Position numbers and translations under genes: made by a program. Below are positions 41,324-49,116 of a stretch of DNA of 52,172 bases, piece after piece. How positions within the stretch are numbered: position 1 is the first letter of the stretch; the number at the start of each line of letters is the position of its first letter. Origin of the DNA: Desulfobulbaceae bacterium (lineage in GTDB: Bacteria; Desulfobacterota; Desulfobulbia; Desulfobulbales; VMSU01); NCBI GenBank assembly GCA_013792005.1, contig VMSU01000248.1, positions 1 through 52,172 on the forward strand, given 5' to 3'. Below the pieces are notes generated by a model. It did not search any database. It was not told where the DNA came from and saw only the letters and a program-made list of their open reading frames with translations.

Positions 41324-42730
41324 GTGGGTGATCCGAGTGAGCGAAGAATAAGGGGTAAGGTTAAGAGTGCCGGGCGTGTCAAGATTGGGTGGGTTGTCCC
41401 GTTGGCCGTTGCGATTTTTGTTTTGTTTTTGATGGTATTTGTCGGAATTCGCCTTTTTGAGTGGGAACGACCGACTGTCAAACTTGAAACCGAGGTGAAG
41501 CATCTTGGTCAGAAATCGAAGGTTGTCGTAACGGTCAGCGATCAGCGGAGTGGTCTGCGTGAGGTAAGAGTTGTTATCCGGCAGGGAAAGAAGGAGGCGC
41601 TTGTGGTTGAGCGTCAACTCGGACGTGCTAGTGTGTTAAGCCGAGGAGTGCCCTCCTTGCAGGAGACCATTGAAGTTGATACCGAGGCCTTGGGGGTGAG
41701 CGATGGCCCGGCCGAACTAGTGGTCACAGTCCACGATCTCTCTTGGTGGCAGTGGGCTCGGGGCAACTTGACTCAGGAGGTTTTTTCGACTGAGTTCGAT
41801 ACCAAGCCCCCCAGGATTCGGGTGGTCGGTATTCCTAACGGGATCAAGCCCGGTGGTTCTGGTGTCATTGTCTATGGGGCAAATGAAGAGATTTTCGATC
41901 ATGGTGTTGTTATTGACGGGATCACTCACCCGGGTTTTTCGGTCCCGACGCGTAAGGATGGGGTGTCTGCCGCATTTGTTGCACTTCCTTATGACGCTGA
42001 GTCTATTAAAGAGGCAAAGGTTTATGCCAAGGACGGCGCCGGCAACCAGACCATGCAAACTCTGTCGCTCCGTTTTCGTTCGGTTCGTAAGAGTGTGGGG
42101 AATATCGCGGTGACTGATGGTTTTCTTAATGCCAAGCTCCCTGAGTTTGCCGAGCACTATCCAGAGATGAAAGGAACCCCCATTGAACAATATCTTTTTA
42201 TTAATAATGAAGTCAGGAAACGCAACACCGAGACGATCGTAGAGGTGTGTCGTCATACTGATGCCATTCGTCATTGGGAGGGACGCTTTTTACGTATGGA
42301 GAGCGCCCCCATGGCAGGTTTTGCCAATTACCGGACCTATACCTATCAGGACAAACAGGTAGATTCACAAGTTCATCTTGGAGTTGACTTGGCCGACCGT
42401 CAACAGTCTGATATTTTGGCGGCGAATAATGGCAAGGTGGTTTATGCCGATTATCTGGGAATTTACGGGAATATGATCATCATTGACCATGGCCAGGGGC
42501 TTTTTAGCCTGTACGGACACTTAAGTGATATTCGGAGCAAAGTCGGAGATATGGTCAAGACCGGTGATCTGATTGGTCTCTCAGGGACCTCGGGTATGGC
42601 TGGTGGCGATCATCTCCATTTTTCCATGTTGGTTAACGGGGTTTTTGTCACTCCCGTCGAGTGGTGGGACGATCATTGGATTAAAGACAATATTCTCTTG
42701 TTCTTGGAAGATACAAAGTCTGTCCAGTAA
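41324..42730 (+). CDS. M23-family peptidoglycan endopeptidase
   Basis: A 468-residue protein: a basic N-terminus, one membrane anchor at about 22-44, two beta-rich domains in the periplasm, and a C-terminal LytM/M23 domain with HLGVD (HxxxD) and HLHFS (HxH) zinc ligands. It likely cleaves peptidoglycan cross-bridges or activates amidases. The start is GTG 41324 with AAGGAGG seven bases upstream. It is followed 22 bases later by mutL. Confidence 0.9.
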   Translation: MGDPSERRIRGKVKSAGRVKIGWVVPLAVAIFVLFLMVFVGIRLFEWERPTVKLETEVKHLGQKSKVVVTVSDQRSGLREVRVVIRQGKKEALVVERQLGRASVLSRGVPSLQETIEVDTEALGVSDGPAELVVTVHDLSWWQWARGNLTQEVFSTEFDTKPPRIRVVGIPNGIKPGGSGVIVYGANEEIFDHGVVIDGITHPGFSVPTRKDGVSAAFVALPYDAESIKEAKVYAKDGAGNQTMQTLSLRFRSVRKSVGNIAVTDGFLNAKLPEFAEHYPEMKGTPIEQYLFINNEVRKRNTETIVEVCRHTDAIRHWEGRFLRMESAPMAGFANYRTYTYQDKQVDSQVHLGVDLADRQQSDILAANNGKVVYADYLGIYGNMIIIDHGQGLFSLYGHLSDIRSKVGDMVKTGDLIGLSGTSGMAGGDHLHFSMLVNGVFVTPVEWWDDHWIKDNILLFLEDTKSVQ

Positions 42731-42752
42731 CTGTGCCTGGTGATCATTACCA

Positions 42753-44720
42753 ATGTCCCGGATTAGAATTCTGACAGAAAACCTGGCCAACCAGATTGCC
42801 GCGGGCGAGGTTGTGGAACGTCCGGCCTCGGTGGTCAAGGAGTTGGTGGAGAATGCGATTGATGCCGGGGCGACCCAGATTTCGATCCAGGTTGAAGGGG
42901 CAGGCACCAGGATGGTGCGGATTATTGATAATGGCAGCGGTATGGATTCTGACGATGCCTTGTTGTGCCTGGAGCGGCATGCGACCAGTAAATTGCGGTC
43001 TTCCGATGACTTGGTCCGGCTTCAGACCTTAGGTTTTCGGGGTGAGGCTATCCCCAGTATCGCTTCAGTTGCCAGAGTCTCGATCACCACCAGAACGGCA
43101 GATGCGGTTTTGGGTTGTCGGGTCGATGTCCGTTTTGGGTCCGTTTATGCGGTACATGAGATGGGCTGTGCTCAAGGGACAGTGATTGAGGTTGCCGATC
43201 TCTTCGCCAATGTCCCTGCACGCCGAAAATTTTTAAAGTCTGCCAACACCGAACTTGCTCATATCGACGAGGTGATCCGTTCCTATGCCCTGGTTCGTTA
43301 TCAGACTGGATTTAAGTATCAGGTGAATGGCCGAGATGTGATCGATTTGCCTGCGGGGGATGAGTTGCCGGAACGACGCGTCAGGCAGGTGCTGGGGGAG
43401 TGCCCCGGACTTATTGCTCTTGTTGGCAGCGAAGTGAATGCTCGAACTGATATTCAGGTCGCAGGGCATTTGGTGCCGCCAGGGTTGGCTGGTGGGCGGG
43501 CCGGTAGGCTGTGGACCTTTGTCAATGGTCGTTATATTAAAGATCGGATGATCACCCACGCCGTAGCTGAGGGGATGCAAGGGTTTTTGATGAAGGGTGG
43601 TCGCCCGGCCGGAGTGATTCATGTCACGTTGCCACCGGAGGCGGTAGATGTCAATGTCCACCCGACTAAGCAGGAAGTCCGTTTCAGCGAAGGGAATCTG
43701 GTCCACAACAAGATTGTGGCGGCGGTGTGGCAGAGCATGGAAGCCTACCAGGAACGGTTAAAAGGAGAGATCTTTGGCCAGCCGAGGAAGGATGTGCAGG
43801 CTGGGCTCTTGTTTCAGGCACCGAAGACTCTTGGCGCTGACAGAGGAGGTGTCCCCCCGGATGGAGACTTTCGACGCGAGGAGCTGCCGTTAACGAGGAG
43901 TGATCAACTCCAAGCTCCTGTGGCGATGGGGGTGGTTGAGTCCGCCTGGGTACCAGAGGAGGGAGGAGCGCTTTTTGAGGCCTGTGAGCCTCAGCCCTTG
44001 CCGTTTGGGGTGAGCAGTTCGGTTAAATTCGAGACGGAGTTGCAGGGGGAGCAGCCGTCTGCTCCTCTCTGCGAGCCGCCAATGCCGGGACAAGATGAGG
44101 AGAGGGGCGTTCTTGGCCACACTGTCGATGCCGATGAGGTCAGGCCTCCGGTGCGGTATCTTGGTCAGCTTCTCGGCACCTATCTTCTGTGTGAGGTCGA
44201 GGATGGTCTGATTGCCATTGACCAGCATGCAGTTCAGGAGCGGCTGATCTTTGAGGAGATGAAACGGCATTATGCCGCCTCGACGATGCCTAGTCAGATT
44301 CTGATGTTCCCAGCCATGATTGAGCTGGTTCCGGCAGAGATTCAGGCTCTTGATGAATATGGGGCTGAATTTTTGCGACTGGGACTGGATGTTCAGTCCT
44401 TCGGCGGTGATACTGTAGTGGTCAAGGCGGTGCCGGCGGCCCTGGGCCATCTGTCTCCTGTTGAAATTTTTCGCGGGATTCTAGGCCGTTATGTTGAGGT
44501 GTCGGTTTCAGGCCACGGATCGGGACGGCTGGAAGAAATTCTTGCCGGGATGGCGTGCAAGGCAGCGATCAAGGCTGGGCACCGACTGGTTGATCGAGAA
44601 GTACAGCATCTACTTGACCAGATGCATCTCGCCGGGATATTCTCTCACTGTCCTCATGGTCGACCGGTGGTGAAACGGTTTTCAAAATATGATATCGAGA
44701 AGTGGTTTCAGCGGAGCTGA
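42753..44720 (+). CDS. mutL: DNA mismatch repair protein MutL
   Basis: A 655-residue protein. The GHKL ATPase N-terminus (ELVENAIDAGAT, DNGSGM, LGFRGEAI) and transducer domain are followed by a variable linker at about 345-465. The C-terminal dimerisation domain keeps the endonuclease motif DQHAVQE.. at D490 and CPHGRP near the end. It is therefore the nicking MutL used by bacteria without MutH. It forms an apparent run with the M23 peptidase and SDR genes. Confidence 0.96.
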   Translation: MSRIRILTENLANQIAAGEVVERPASVVKELVENAIDAGATQISIQVEGAGTRMVRIIDNGSGMDSDDALLCLERHATSKLRSSDDLVRLQTLGFRGEAIPSIASVARVSITTRTADAVLGCRVDVRFGSVYAVHEMGCAQGTVIEVADLFANVPARRKFLKSANTELAHIDEVIRSYALVRYQTGFKYQVNGRDVIDLPAGDELPERRVRQVLGECPGLIALVGSEVNARTDIQVAGHLVPPGLAGGRAGRLWTFVNGRYIKDRMITHAVAEGMQGFLMKGGRPAGVIHVTLPPEAVDVNVHPTKQEVRFSEGNLVHNKIVAAVWQSMEAYQERLKGEIFGQPRKDVQAGLLFQAPKTLGADRGGVPPDGDFRREELPLTRSDQLQAPVAMGVVESAWVPEEGGALFEACEPQPLPFGVSSSVKFETELQGEQPSAPLCEPPMPGQDEERGVLGHTVDADEVRPPVRYLGQLLGTYLLCEVEDGLIAIDQHAVQERLIFEEMKRHYAASTMPSQILMFPAMIELVPAEIQALDEYGAEFLRLGLDVQSFGGDTVVVKAVPAALGHLSPVEIFRGILGRYVEVSVSGHGSGRLEEILAGMACKAAIKAGHRLVDREVQHLLDQMHLAGIFSHCPHGRPVVKRFSKYDIEKWFQRS

Positions 44721-44729
44721 GGTGATGCC

Positions 44730-45485
44730 ATGAAGCAGACAGCGTTTATTACCGGAGCGACATCAGGTTTCGGTGATGCCAGCGCCAGGCTTTTTGCCAG
44801 CCATGGTTGGCGGCTTGTTCTCACGGGAAGACGAGGTGAGCGTCTTCGTGTTTTGCAGGCAGAGCTGCCGGTTGATTGCCATATCATTGAGCAGGATATC
44901 CGAGACCGGGAAGCGGTGAGGCGAGATATCGCCGCTTTGCCACCGGAGTTCCAGGCGGTTGATGTCCTGGTGAATAACGCCGGTTTGGCTTTGGGGCTTG
45001 GGCCAGCTCACGAGGCTGATCTTGATCAGTGGGAGGCGATGATCGACACTAATATTAAGGGACTTGTCTACTGCACGAGGTTTCTTCTTCCCGGCATGGT
45101 GGCGAGAAACAAGGGACATATAATAAATATGGGTTCGGTTGCCGGTAACTGGCCCTATGCCGGGGGCAACGTCTATGGCGCCACCAAGGCCTTTGTCAAG
45201 CAGTTCTCCCATAACCTGCGCACCGATCTGCTTGGCACTCGAATCAGGGTCTCCAATATTGAACCTGGTCTGGCCGAGACTGAATTCTCGGTGATTCGTT
45301 TTGGAGGAGATGCGGAAAAGGCGGCAGCAGCCTATCAGGGGACAGAGCCTTTGACCGGCAAGGACATTGCGGGGATTGTATATTGGCTGGCGACTCAACC
45401 GCCCCATGTCAATATCAATCGGGTCGAAGTCATGCCGGTCTGCCAGAGTTGCGGACCGTTTTCCATTTACCGAGAGACTATGTAG
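44730..45485 (+). CDS. SDR oxidoreductase, YdfG-like
   Basis: A 251-residue classical SDR: TGATSGFG at about 9-16, NNAG, GSVAG, and the catalytic YGATK. Its C-terminal GxxxIAGIVYWLATQPPHVNINRVEVMP is the pattern of YdfG-type NADP-dependent serine/3-hydroxy acid dehydrogenases. The start lies nine bases after the mutL stop, so cotranscription is likely but a functional link is not evident. Confidence 0.9.
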   Translation: MKQTAFITGATSGFGDASARLFASHGWRLVLTGRRGERLRVLQAELPVDCHIIEQDIRDREAVRRDIAALPPEFQAVDVLVNNAGLALGLGPAHEADLDQWEAMIDTNIKGLVYCTRFLLPGMVARNKGHIINMGSVAGNWPYAGGNVYGATKAFVKQFSHNLRTDLLGTRIRVSNIEPGLAETEFSVIRFGGDAEKAAAAYQGTEPLTGKDIAGIVYWLATQPPHVNINRVEVMPVCQSCGPFSIYRETM

Positions 45486-45554
45486 CGGCTGGAGTTTATC
45501 TCTTAATTCTTGATCCGTTACTTTATTTTTAATCATAATAAGGAAGAACTAACA

Positions 45555-46445
45555 ATGAACACTCCAGTCACTGAAACCAATTTTCCGGAACTCACCTTGG
45601 TCCATCGGGGTAAAGTTCGTGATCTGTACGACTTGGGCGATTGTTTGCTCATGGTTGCCACAGACCGAATTTCGGCCTTTGATGTTGTGATGAATGATCC
45701 CATTCCTTCGAAGGGAGCGGTATTGACCAAGCTCTCTCTGTTCTGGTTTGACTACCTCAAAGATATCGTGCCCAATCATCTGCTGACGGCCGATGTTAAT
45801 CAATATCCGGCAATCTGTGCCCCGTACCGGGAGCAATTGGCAGGACGCAGCATGGTTGTGCGCAAGGCTAAACCGTTGACGGTTGAGTGTATTGTCAGGG
45901 GGTATATCTCTGGTTCGTTCTGGAAGGCGTATAAAAGAAATCCGGTGGTATGTGGCTTTTCGTTGCCAACTGGGCTTCAGGAGTCGGAGAAGTTTCCTCA
46001 GACCCTGTTTACGCCATCGACTAAGGCGGAACTAGGTGCTCACGACGAAAATATCTCGATTGAGCAGATGCGGGAAATCATTGGTGTGGCTGAAACCGAC
46101 AAGATTGCAGACATCAGTGTGCGTCTGTATGAAAAAGCGGCAGATTATGCCCGGCAGCGTGGAATTATCATTGCTGATACAAAATTTGAACTGGGATGGT
46201 GTGATGGTGAACTTATCCTGATCGATGAGGTGTTGACTCCGGATTCATCGAGGTTCTGGCCGGTAGATGATTACGCTATCGGTAGAGGTCAGGCGAGTTT
46301 TGATAAGCAGTTTCTGCGGGATTATCTGCTGTCACTGGATTGGCCGCAATCACCACCACCTCCGCCGCTGCCTGAGGAGATAGTTGCCAAGACCAGGGCT
46401 CGCTACATTGAGGCGTTGGAGCGGATTACCGGGGCAAGTCTCTAG
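45555..46445 (+). CDS. purC: SAICAR synthase
   Basis: A 296-residue enzyme of purine synthesis step 7 (CAIR plus aspartate to SAICAR). The conserved blocks are [46 protein letters not shown], and [25 protein letters not shown]. It is the longer variant seen in many Proteobacteria and fungi. The frame is open from 45510, but ATG 45555 with AAGGAAG upstream and [13 protein letters not shown] fits the family. Its substrate is made by the PurE part of the fusion at 21.7 kb. Confidence 0.95.
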   Translation: MNTPVTETNFPELTLVHRGKVRDLYDLGDCLLMVATDRISAFDVVMNDPIPSKGAVLTKLSLFWFDYLKDIVPNHLLTADVNQYPAICAPYREQLAGRSMVVRKAKPLTVECIVRGYISGSFWKAYKRNPVVCGFSLPTGLQESEKFPQTLFTPSTKAELGAHDENISIEQMREIIGVAETDKIADISVRLYEKAADYARQRGIIIADTKFELGWCDGELILIDEVLTPDSSRFWPVDDYAIGRGQASFDKQFLRDYLLSLDWPQSPPPPPLPEEIVAKTRARYIEALERITGASL

Positions 46446-46457
46446 TCAGTGGAGTTG

Positions 46458-46488
46458 GAGACTCGGATACTATATCTGTCCGAGTCTC
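46458..46488. terminator. hairpin between purC and cbpA
   Basis: GAGACTCGGA (46458-46467) and TCCGAGTCTC (46479-46488) form a perfect 10-bp stem between convergent stops. No long T tract; probably a bidirectional end. Confidence 0.65.
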
Positions 46489-46504
46489 TCGATTTAAGAG
46501 GTGG

Positions 46505-47437
46505 TTATAGCCCTTCGTTCTGAAGCTGTTGGATCAGTTCTTTCTGGACAGGGGTGAGTTTTGAGGGGATTTCGACCAGGAAGCGGATCAGGAGATCGCC
46601 GCGAGGTCCATGAGGACCGGAGGGCAGGCCGTGACCCTTGAGGCGGAGTTTTGCCTGGGGTTGAATGCCATGGGGAACTTTGACCTTCAAGGTCTTACCT
46701 TCCGGGGTGGGTACAGCAATATTGTCTCCCAGGATGGCCGATGAGAAGGGGATGAGCTTTTCCAGGATCAAGTCATTGCCATCCCGGCTGAAGTTGGGAT
46801 CTGGTTGGATGTTGATGATCAGAAAGAGATCGCCCGATGGTCCGCCTTGGGGAGAGGCCCCGCCTTTGCCTGTAACGCGGAGCTTTTTGCCGGACTCAAT
46901 ACCGGCGGGAATTTTTACTGAGACTTTATCGGCATTGACGCCTCGGCCCAGGGCAATGGTTTTTTCTGAGCCAGTTAAGACTTCGGCTAGGGTGATGGCC
47001 AATTCCATCGTCATATCCTGGCCCTTGATCGGTTGAGCCTGTCGGGAGCCGAATCCTTGATGGGACTGGAAAGGATTGCTACCGCCCATGCCGCCCTGGC
47101 TGAAAAAGCTTTCAAATTGAGGGCCGCCTCTGGTACGTCCGCCACCAAGGTTGATGCCAAATTCTCTGAAGATTGAGTTTAAGTCTGCTCCGCGAAAGAT
47201 GTCTTCCTGGGAGTAGCGTTTCTGAAAGGTGTCGGAGCCGAACGTATCGTATTGCTGCCGTTTTTCCGGATCAGAGAGAACGGCGTATGCTTCGTTGATC
47301 TGTTTGAATTTCTCCTCGGACTTCAGGTCGCCTTTGGTTCGGTCGGGATGGTATTTGAGGGCAAGCTTGCGGTATGCCTTTTTGAGGTCGTCCTTGGTGG
47401 CGGACTTGTCAACGCCCAGTATTTTGTAGTAATCCAT
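46505..47437 (-). CDS. cbpA: CbpA-type DnaJ co-chaperone
   Basis: A 310-residue J-protein with the HPD tripeptide at 30-32 (KYHPDRT). A Gly/Phe/Gln-rich linker (about 75-135) leads directly to the DnaJ C-terminal client-binding domains ([23 protein letters not shown].., [20 protein letters not shown]). The CxxCxGxG zinc fingers of DnaJ are absent, so it is the type II, CbpA-like form. It stimulates DnaK. RpoH at 12.7 kb may control it, but no sigma-32 promoter was found with confidence. Confidence 0.92.
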   Translation of the reverse strand: MDYYKILGVDKSATKDDLKKAYRKLALKYHPDRTKGDLKSEEKFKQINEAYAVLSDPEKRQQYDTFGSDTFQKRYSQEDIFRGADLNSIFREFGINLGGGRTRGGPQFESFFSQGGMGGSNPFQSHQGFGSRQAQPIKGQDMTMELAITLAEVLTGSEKTIALGRGVNADKVSVKIPAGIESGKKLRVTGKGGASPQGGPSGDLFLIINIQPDPNFSRDGNDLILEKLIPFSSAILGDNIAVPTPEGKTLKVKVPHGIQPQAKLRLKGHGLPSGPHGPRGDLLIRFLVEIPSKLTPVQKELIQQLQNEGL

Positions 47438-47564
47438 GATGTAAATTCAGAAGTATTGGTAGAATGGTTATGTCGGGAGGTAAGTCCTGTGCTAAAGTGA
47501 TGATAGGGCTGCAGCAAGGACGATTGAATAGTGACGCTACGTAAGTGATCACGGGGGTGAAAAC

Positions 47565-47570
47565 TATAGA
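47565..47570 (+). promoter_or_regulatory. possible -10 box for the folA leader RNA
   Basis: TATAGA at 47565-47570 would start transcription near 47577, shortly before the 5' arm of the palindrome. The -35 region 17 bases upstream (TAAGTG) is poor, so this is only a suggestion. Confidence 0.3.
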
Positions 47571-47592
47571 AACTGTGCTCTGCCTCAGAACT

Positions 47593-47700
47593 GTAAGCGA
47601 TTGCAGGGTACCCCAGATGCGCGAAATGGGGCTGCGAGCTATACTTTGGTATGTGAGCAGCCCCATGACAAAGCAGATGGGGTGTCCTGTGATTGCTTAC
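47593..47700 (+). ncRNA. structured RNA candidate upstream of folA
   Basis: The outer arms GTAAGCGATTGCAGGG..CCCCA (47593-47615) and TGGGG..CTGTGATTGCTTAC (47678-47700) pair over all 23 positions as plus-strand RNA, with five G.U pairs. On the minus strand those five are A-C mismatches. An asymmetric internal loop (10 and 11 bases) separates this from a perfect 10-bp stem ATGGGGCTGC (47626-47635) / GCAGCCCCAT (47657-47666), capped by TATAC-TTTG-GTATG. CCCCA/TGGGG segments can also re-pair locally into two hairpins. It ends 81 bases before the DHFR start. It may be a cis-regulatory leader or small RNA; no known family matches. Confidence 0.5.
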
Positions 47701-47781
47701 GACGCTACTATAAGGAGTGACACGGGGTTTGGCAAGCGTAAACCTTCCCATTCTTAACGCTTCTGACAGGAGGATGAAGGT

Positions 47782-48330
47782 GTGGAGATAATCATCATTG
47801 TTGCTATGGCCGCTAATCGGGTGATTGGTCAGCATGGAACCATCCCTTGGCATCTGCCGGGAGAACAGCTTCGTTTCAGAGACACTACCTGGGGGTGGCC
47901 GTTGATTATGGGTCGCAAGACCTATGACTCCATCGGCAGGGCGCTGCCTGGTCGGCGTAATATCATAATCACCCGACAGGTCGGGTATCATGTCGCAGGG
48001 TGTGAGACGGCAAATAGTCTTGATGAGGCCTTGGACTTGTGCCGTGATACGGTCAAGGTCTTCGTTATCGGGGGGGAGCAGATCTTCGTTCAGGCCCTGC
48101 CGCTCACCGACACCGTAATCCTGACCACTATCTCTCGGGAGGTGGAGGGAGATACTGTTTTCCCGACATTCGAACAGGATTTTACAGTGGTCAGCAGGGA
48201 GGTGGCCGTAGATCCGGAATCGTACACCATTGAGGTGTATCGCCGGAAGGGAGAGGACGTTCCCAGAGCGGAGCCGAAGGGGACGGTTTTTTTAGAGCCG
48301 GATTGGAAATCTTCTTTGAAGGTTAGTTGA
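47782..48330 (+). CDS. folA: dihydrofolate reductase
   Basis: A 182-residue enzyme that reduces dihydrofolate to tetrahydrofolate with NADPH. It shows AMAANRVIGQHGTIPWHLPGEQ, MGRKTYDSIGRALPGRRNIIITR, and VIGGEQIFVQALPLTDTVILTTI. The C-terminus is about 20 residues longer than typical DHFR. The start is GTG 47782 with AGGAGG eight bases upstream. The 345-base gap upstream, shared with divergent cbpA, contains the structured RNA candidate. Confidence 0.94.
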   Translation: MEIIIIVAMAANRVIGQHGTIPWHLPGEQLRFRDTTWGWPLIMGRKTYDSIGRALPGRRNIIITRQVGYHVAGCETANSLDEALDLCRDTVKVFVIGGEQIFVQALPLTDTVILTTISREVEGDTVFPTFEQDFTVVSREVAVDPESYTIEVYRRKGEDVPRAEPKGTVFLEPDWKSSLKVS

Positions 48331-48398
48331 AAATTTCTTGAATCGATAGAGTCAATTTTTGCCCGAGAGCCCTTACTACTAAAACGGAGGAGTCAGCC

Positions 48399-48608
48399 AT
48401 GCCCCAAAGCGTCTATCAGATAGTTGAATTTGTTGGAACCAGTAAAGTTTCCTGGGAAGAAGCAGCTAAAAACGCCATTGAAATTGCAAGGAAAAAGTAC
48501 AGTGACTTGCGAGTCGCCACCGTTAAAGAACTCGATATGACCATAGAGGGCGAGGTGGTGGCAACCTACCGCGCCAGGGTCAATATATCGTATAAGTTTC
48601 ACGTCTGA
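48399..48608 (+). CDS. dodecin flavin-binding protein
   Basis: A 69-residue dodecin: VYQIVEFVGTSKVSWEEAAKNAI, followed by the two further strands ending YRARVNISYKF. Dodecins assemble into 12-mers that store or buffer FMN/FAD. The aromatic residue that stacks on flavin is W18 in VSWEEA. A GGAGG ribosome site precedes the start. It lies 68 bases after folA on the same strand. Confidence 0.92.
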   Translation: MPQSVYQIVEFVGTSKVSWEEAAKNAIEIARKKYSDLRVATVKELDMTIEGEVVATYRARVNISYKFHV

Positions 48609-48666
48609 TCGCGTTGCAGCTAAGCGTATCTTATTGTGAGTCTGTTACATCTGAGTTGGTGAGCGT

Positions 48667-49098
48667 TTGCCAGTGGGAATCAAGATATATTTTGCGGGTT
48701 CGATCCGAGGGGGTCGTGATGATGGTGAACTGTACGCCCGTTTGATCGGCTATCTGAAGCGTTACGGGACGGTGCTGACGGAACATGTCGGTGATGCCGC
48801 GCTGCTGGCAGAGGAACAGGATATGAGCGAGGAGGCGATCTTTGGCCGTGATATGCAGTGGCTTTCTGTCGCTGATCTTGTCGTGGCTGAAGTGAGTACG
48901 CCTTCGCTGGGGGTGGGGTTTGAAATTGCCACAGCCCAGGCTATGGGTAAGGATATCTGCTGTTTGTACCGTAAGGGAATAGGTAGGCGGCTTTCGGCCA
49001 TGATCTCAGGGAATCGGCAGATTACCCTCTTTCCCTACGTCACAGCCGATGAGGCAGAAGCAATTATTGCCACCTTTGTTGAGCAGTTCGTCAAGTAA
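48667..49098 (+). CDS. DNPH1-like deoxynucleotide N-hydrolase
   Basis: A 143-residue protein closely resembling DNPH1/Rcl: YFAGSIRGGRDDGELYARL, GTVLTEHVGD, DLVVAEVSTPSLGVGFEIATA, LYRKGIGRRLSAMISGN. That family cleaves the N-glycosidic bond of 2'-deoxynucleoside monophosphates; it is related to nucleoside deoxyribosyltransferases. The start is a TTG at 48667 or a GTG at 48673. It is placed after folA and dodecin, in a small nucleotide/cofactor group. Confidence 0.85.
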   Translation: MPVGIKIYFAGSIRGGRDDGELYARLIGYLKRYGTVLTEHVGDAALLAEEQDMSEEAIFGRDMQWLSVADLVVAEVSTPSLGVGFEIATAQAMGKDICCLYRKGIGRRLSAMISGNRQITLFPYVTADEAEAIIATFVEQFVK

Positions 49099-49116
49099 TT
49101 GGCAGAATAACTCCTG

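Larger units (their letters stand above)
47533..47729 (+). repeat. direct repeats flanking the folA leader palindrome
   Basis: GACGCTACGTAAG..TGATCACGGGG (from 47533) and GACGCTACTATAAGG..TGACACGGGG (from 47701) are related direct repeats of about 25 bases on each side of the hairpin. They may be a target duplication or part of a duplicated control site. Confidence 0.4.

Noticed and set aside
47438-47560. Sigma-32 promoter for cbpA
   Set aside because: Partial CTTG and CCCTAT strings occur but at the wrong spacing.
47533-47781. Known tetrahydrofolate riboswitch upstream of folA
   Set aside because: The conserved core sequences I know for THF riboswitches are absent; only a palindromic fold is seen.
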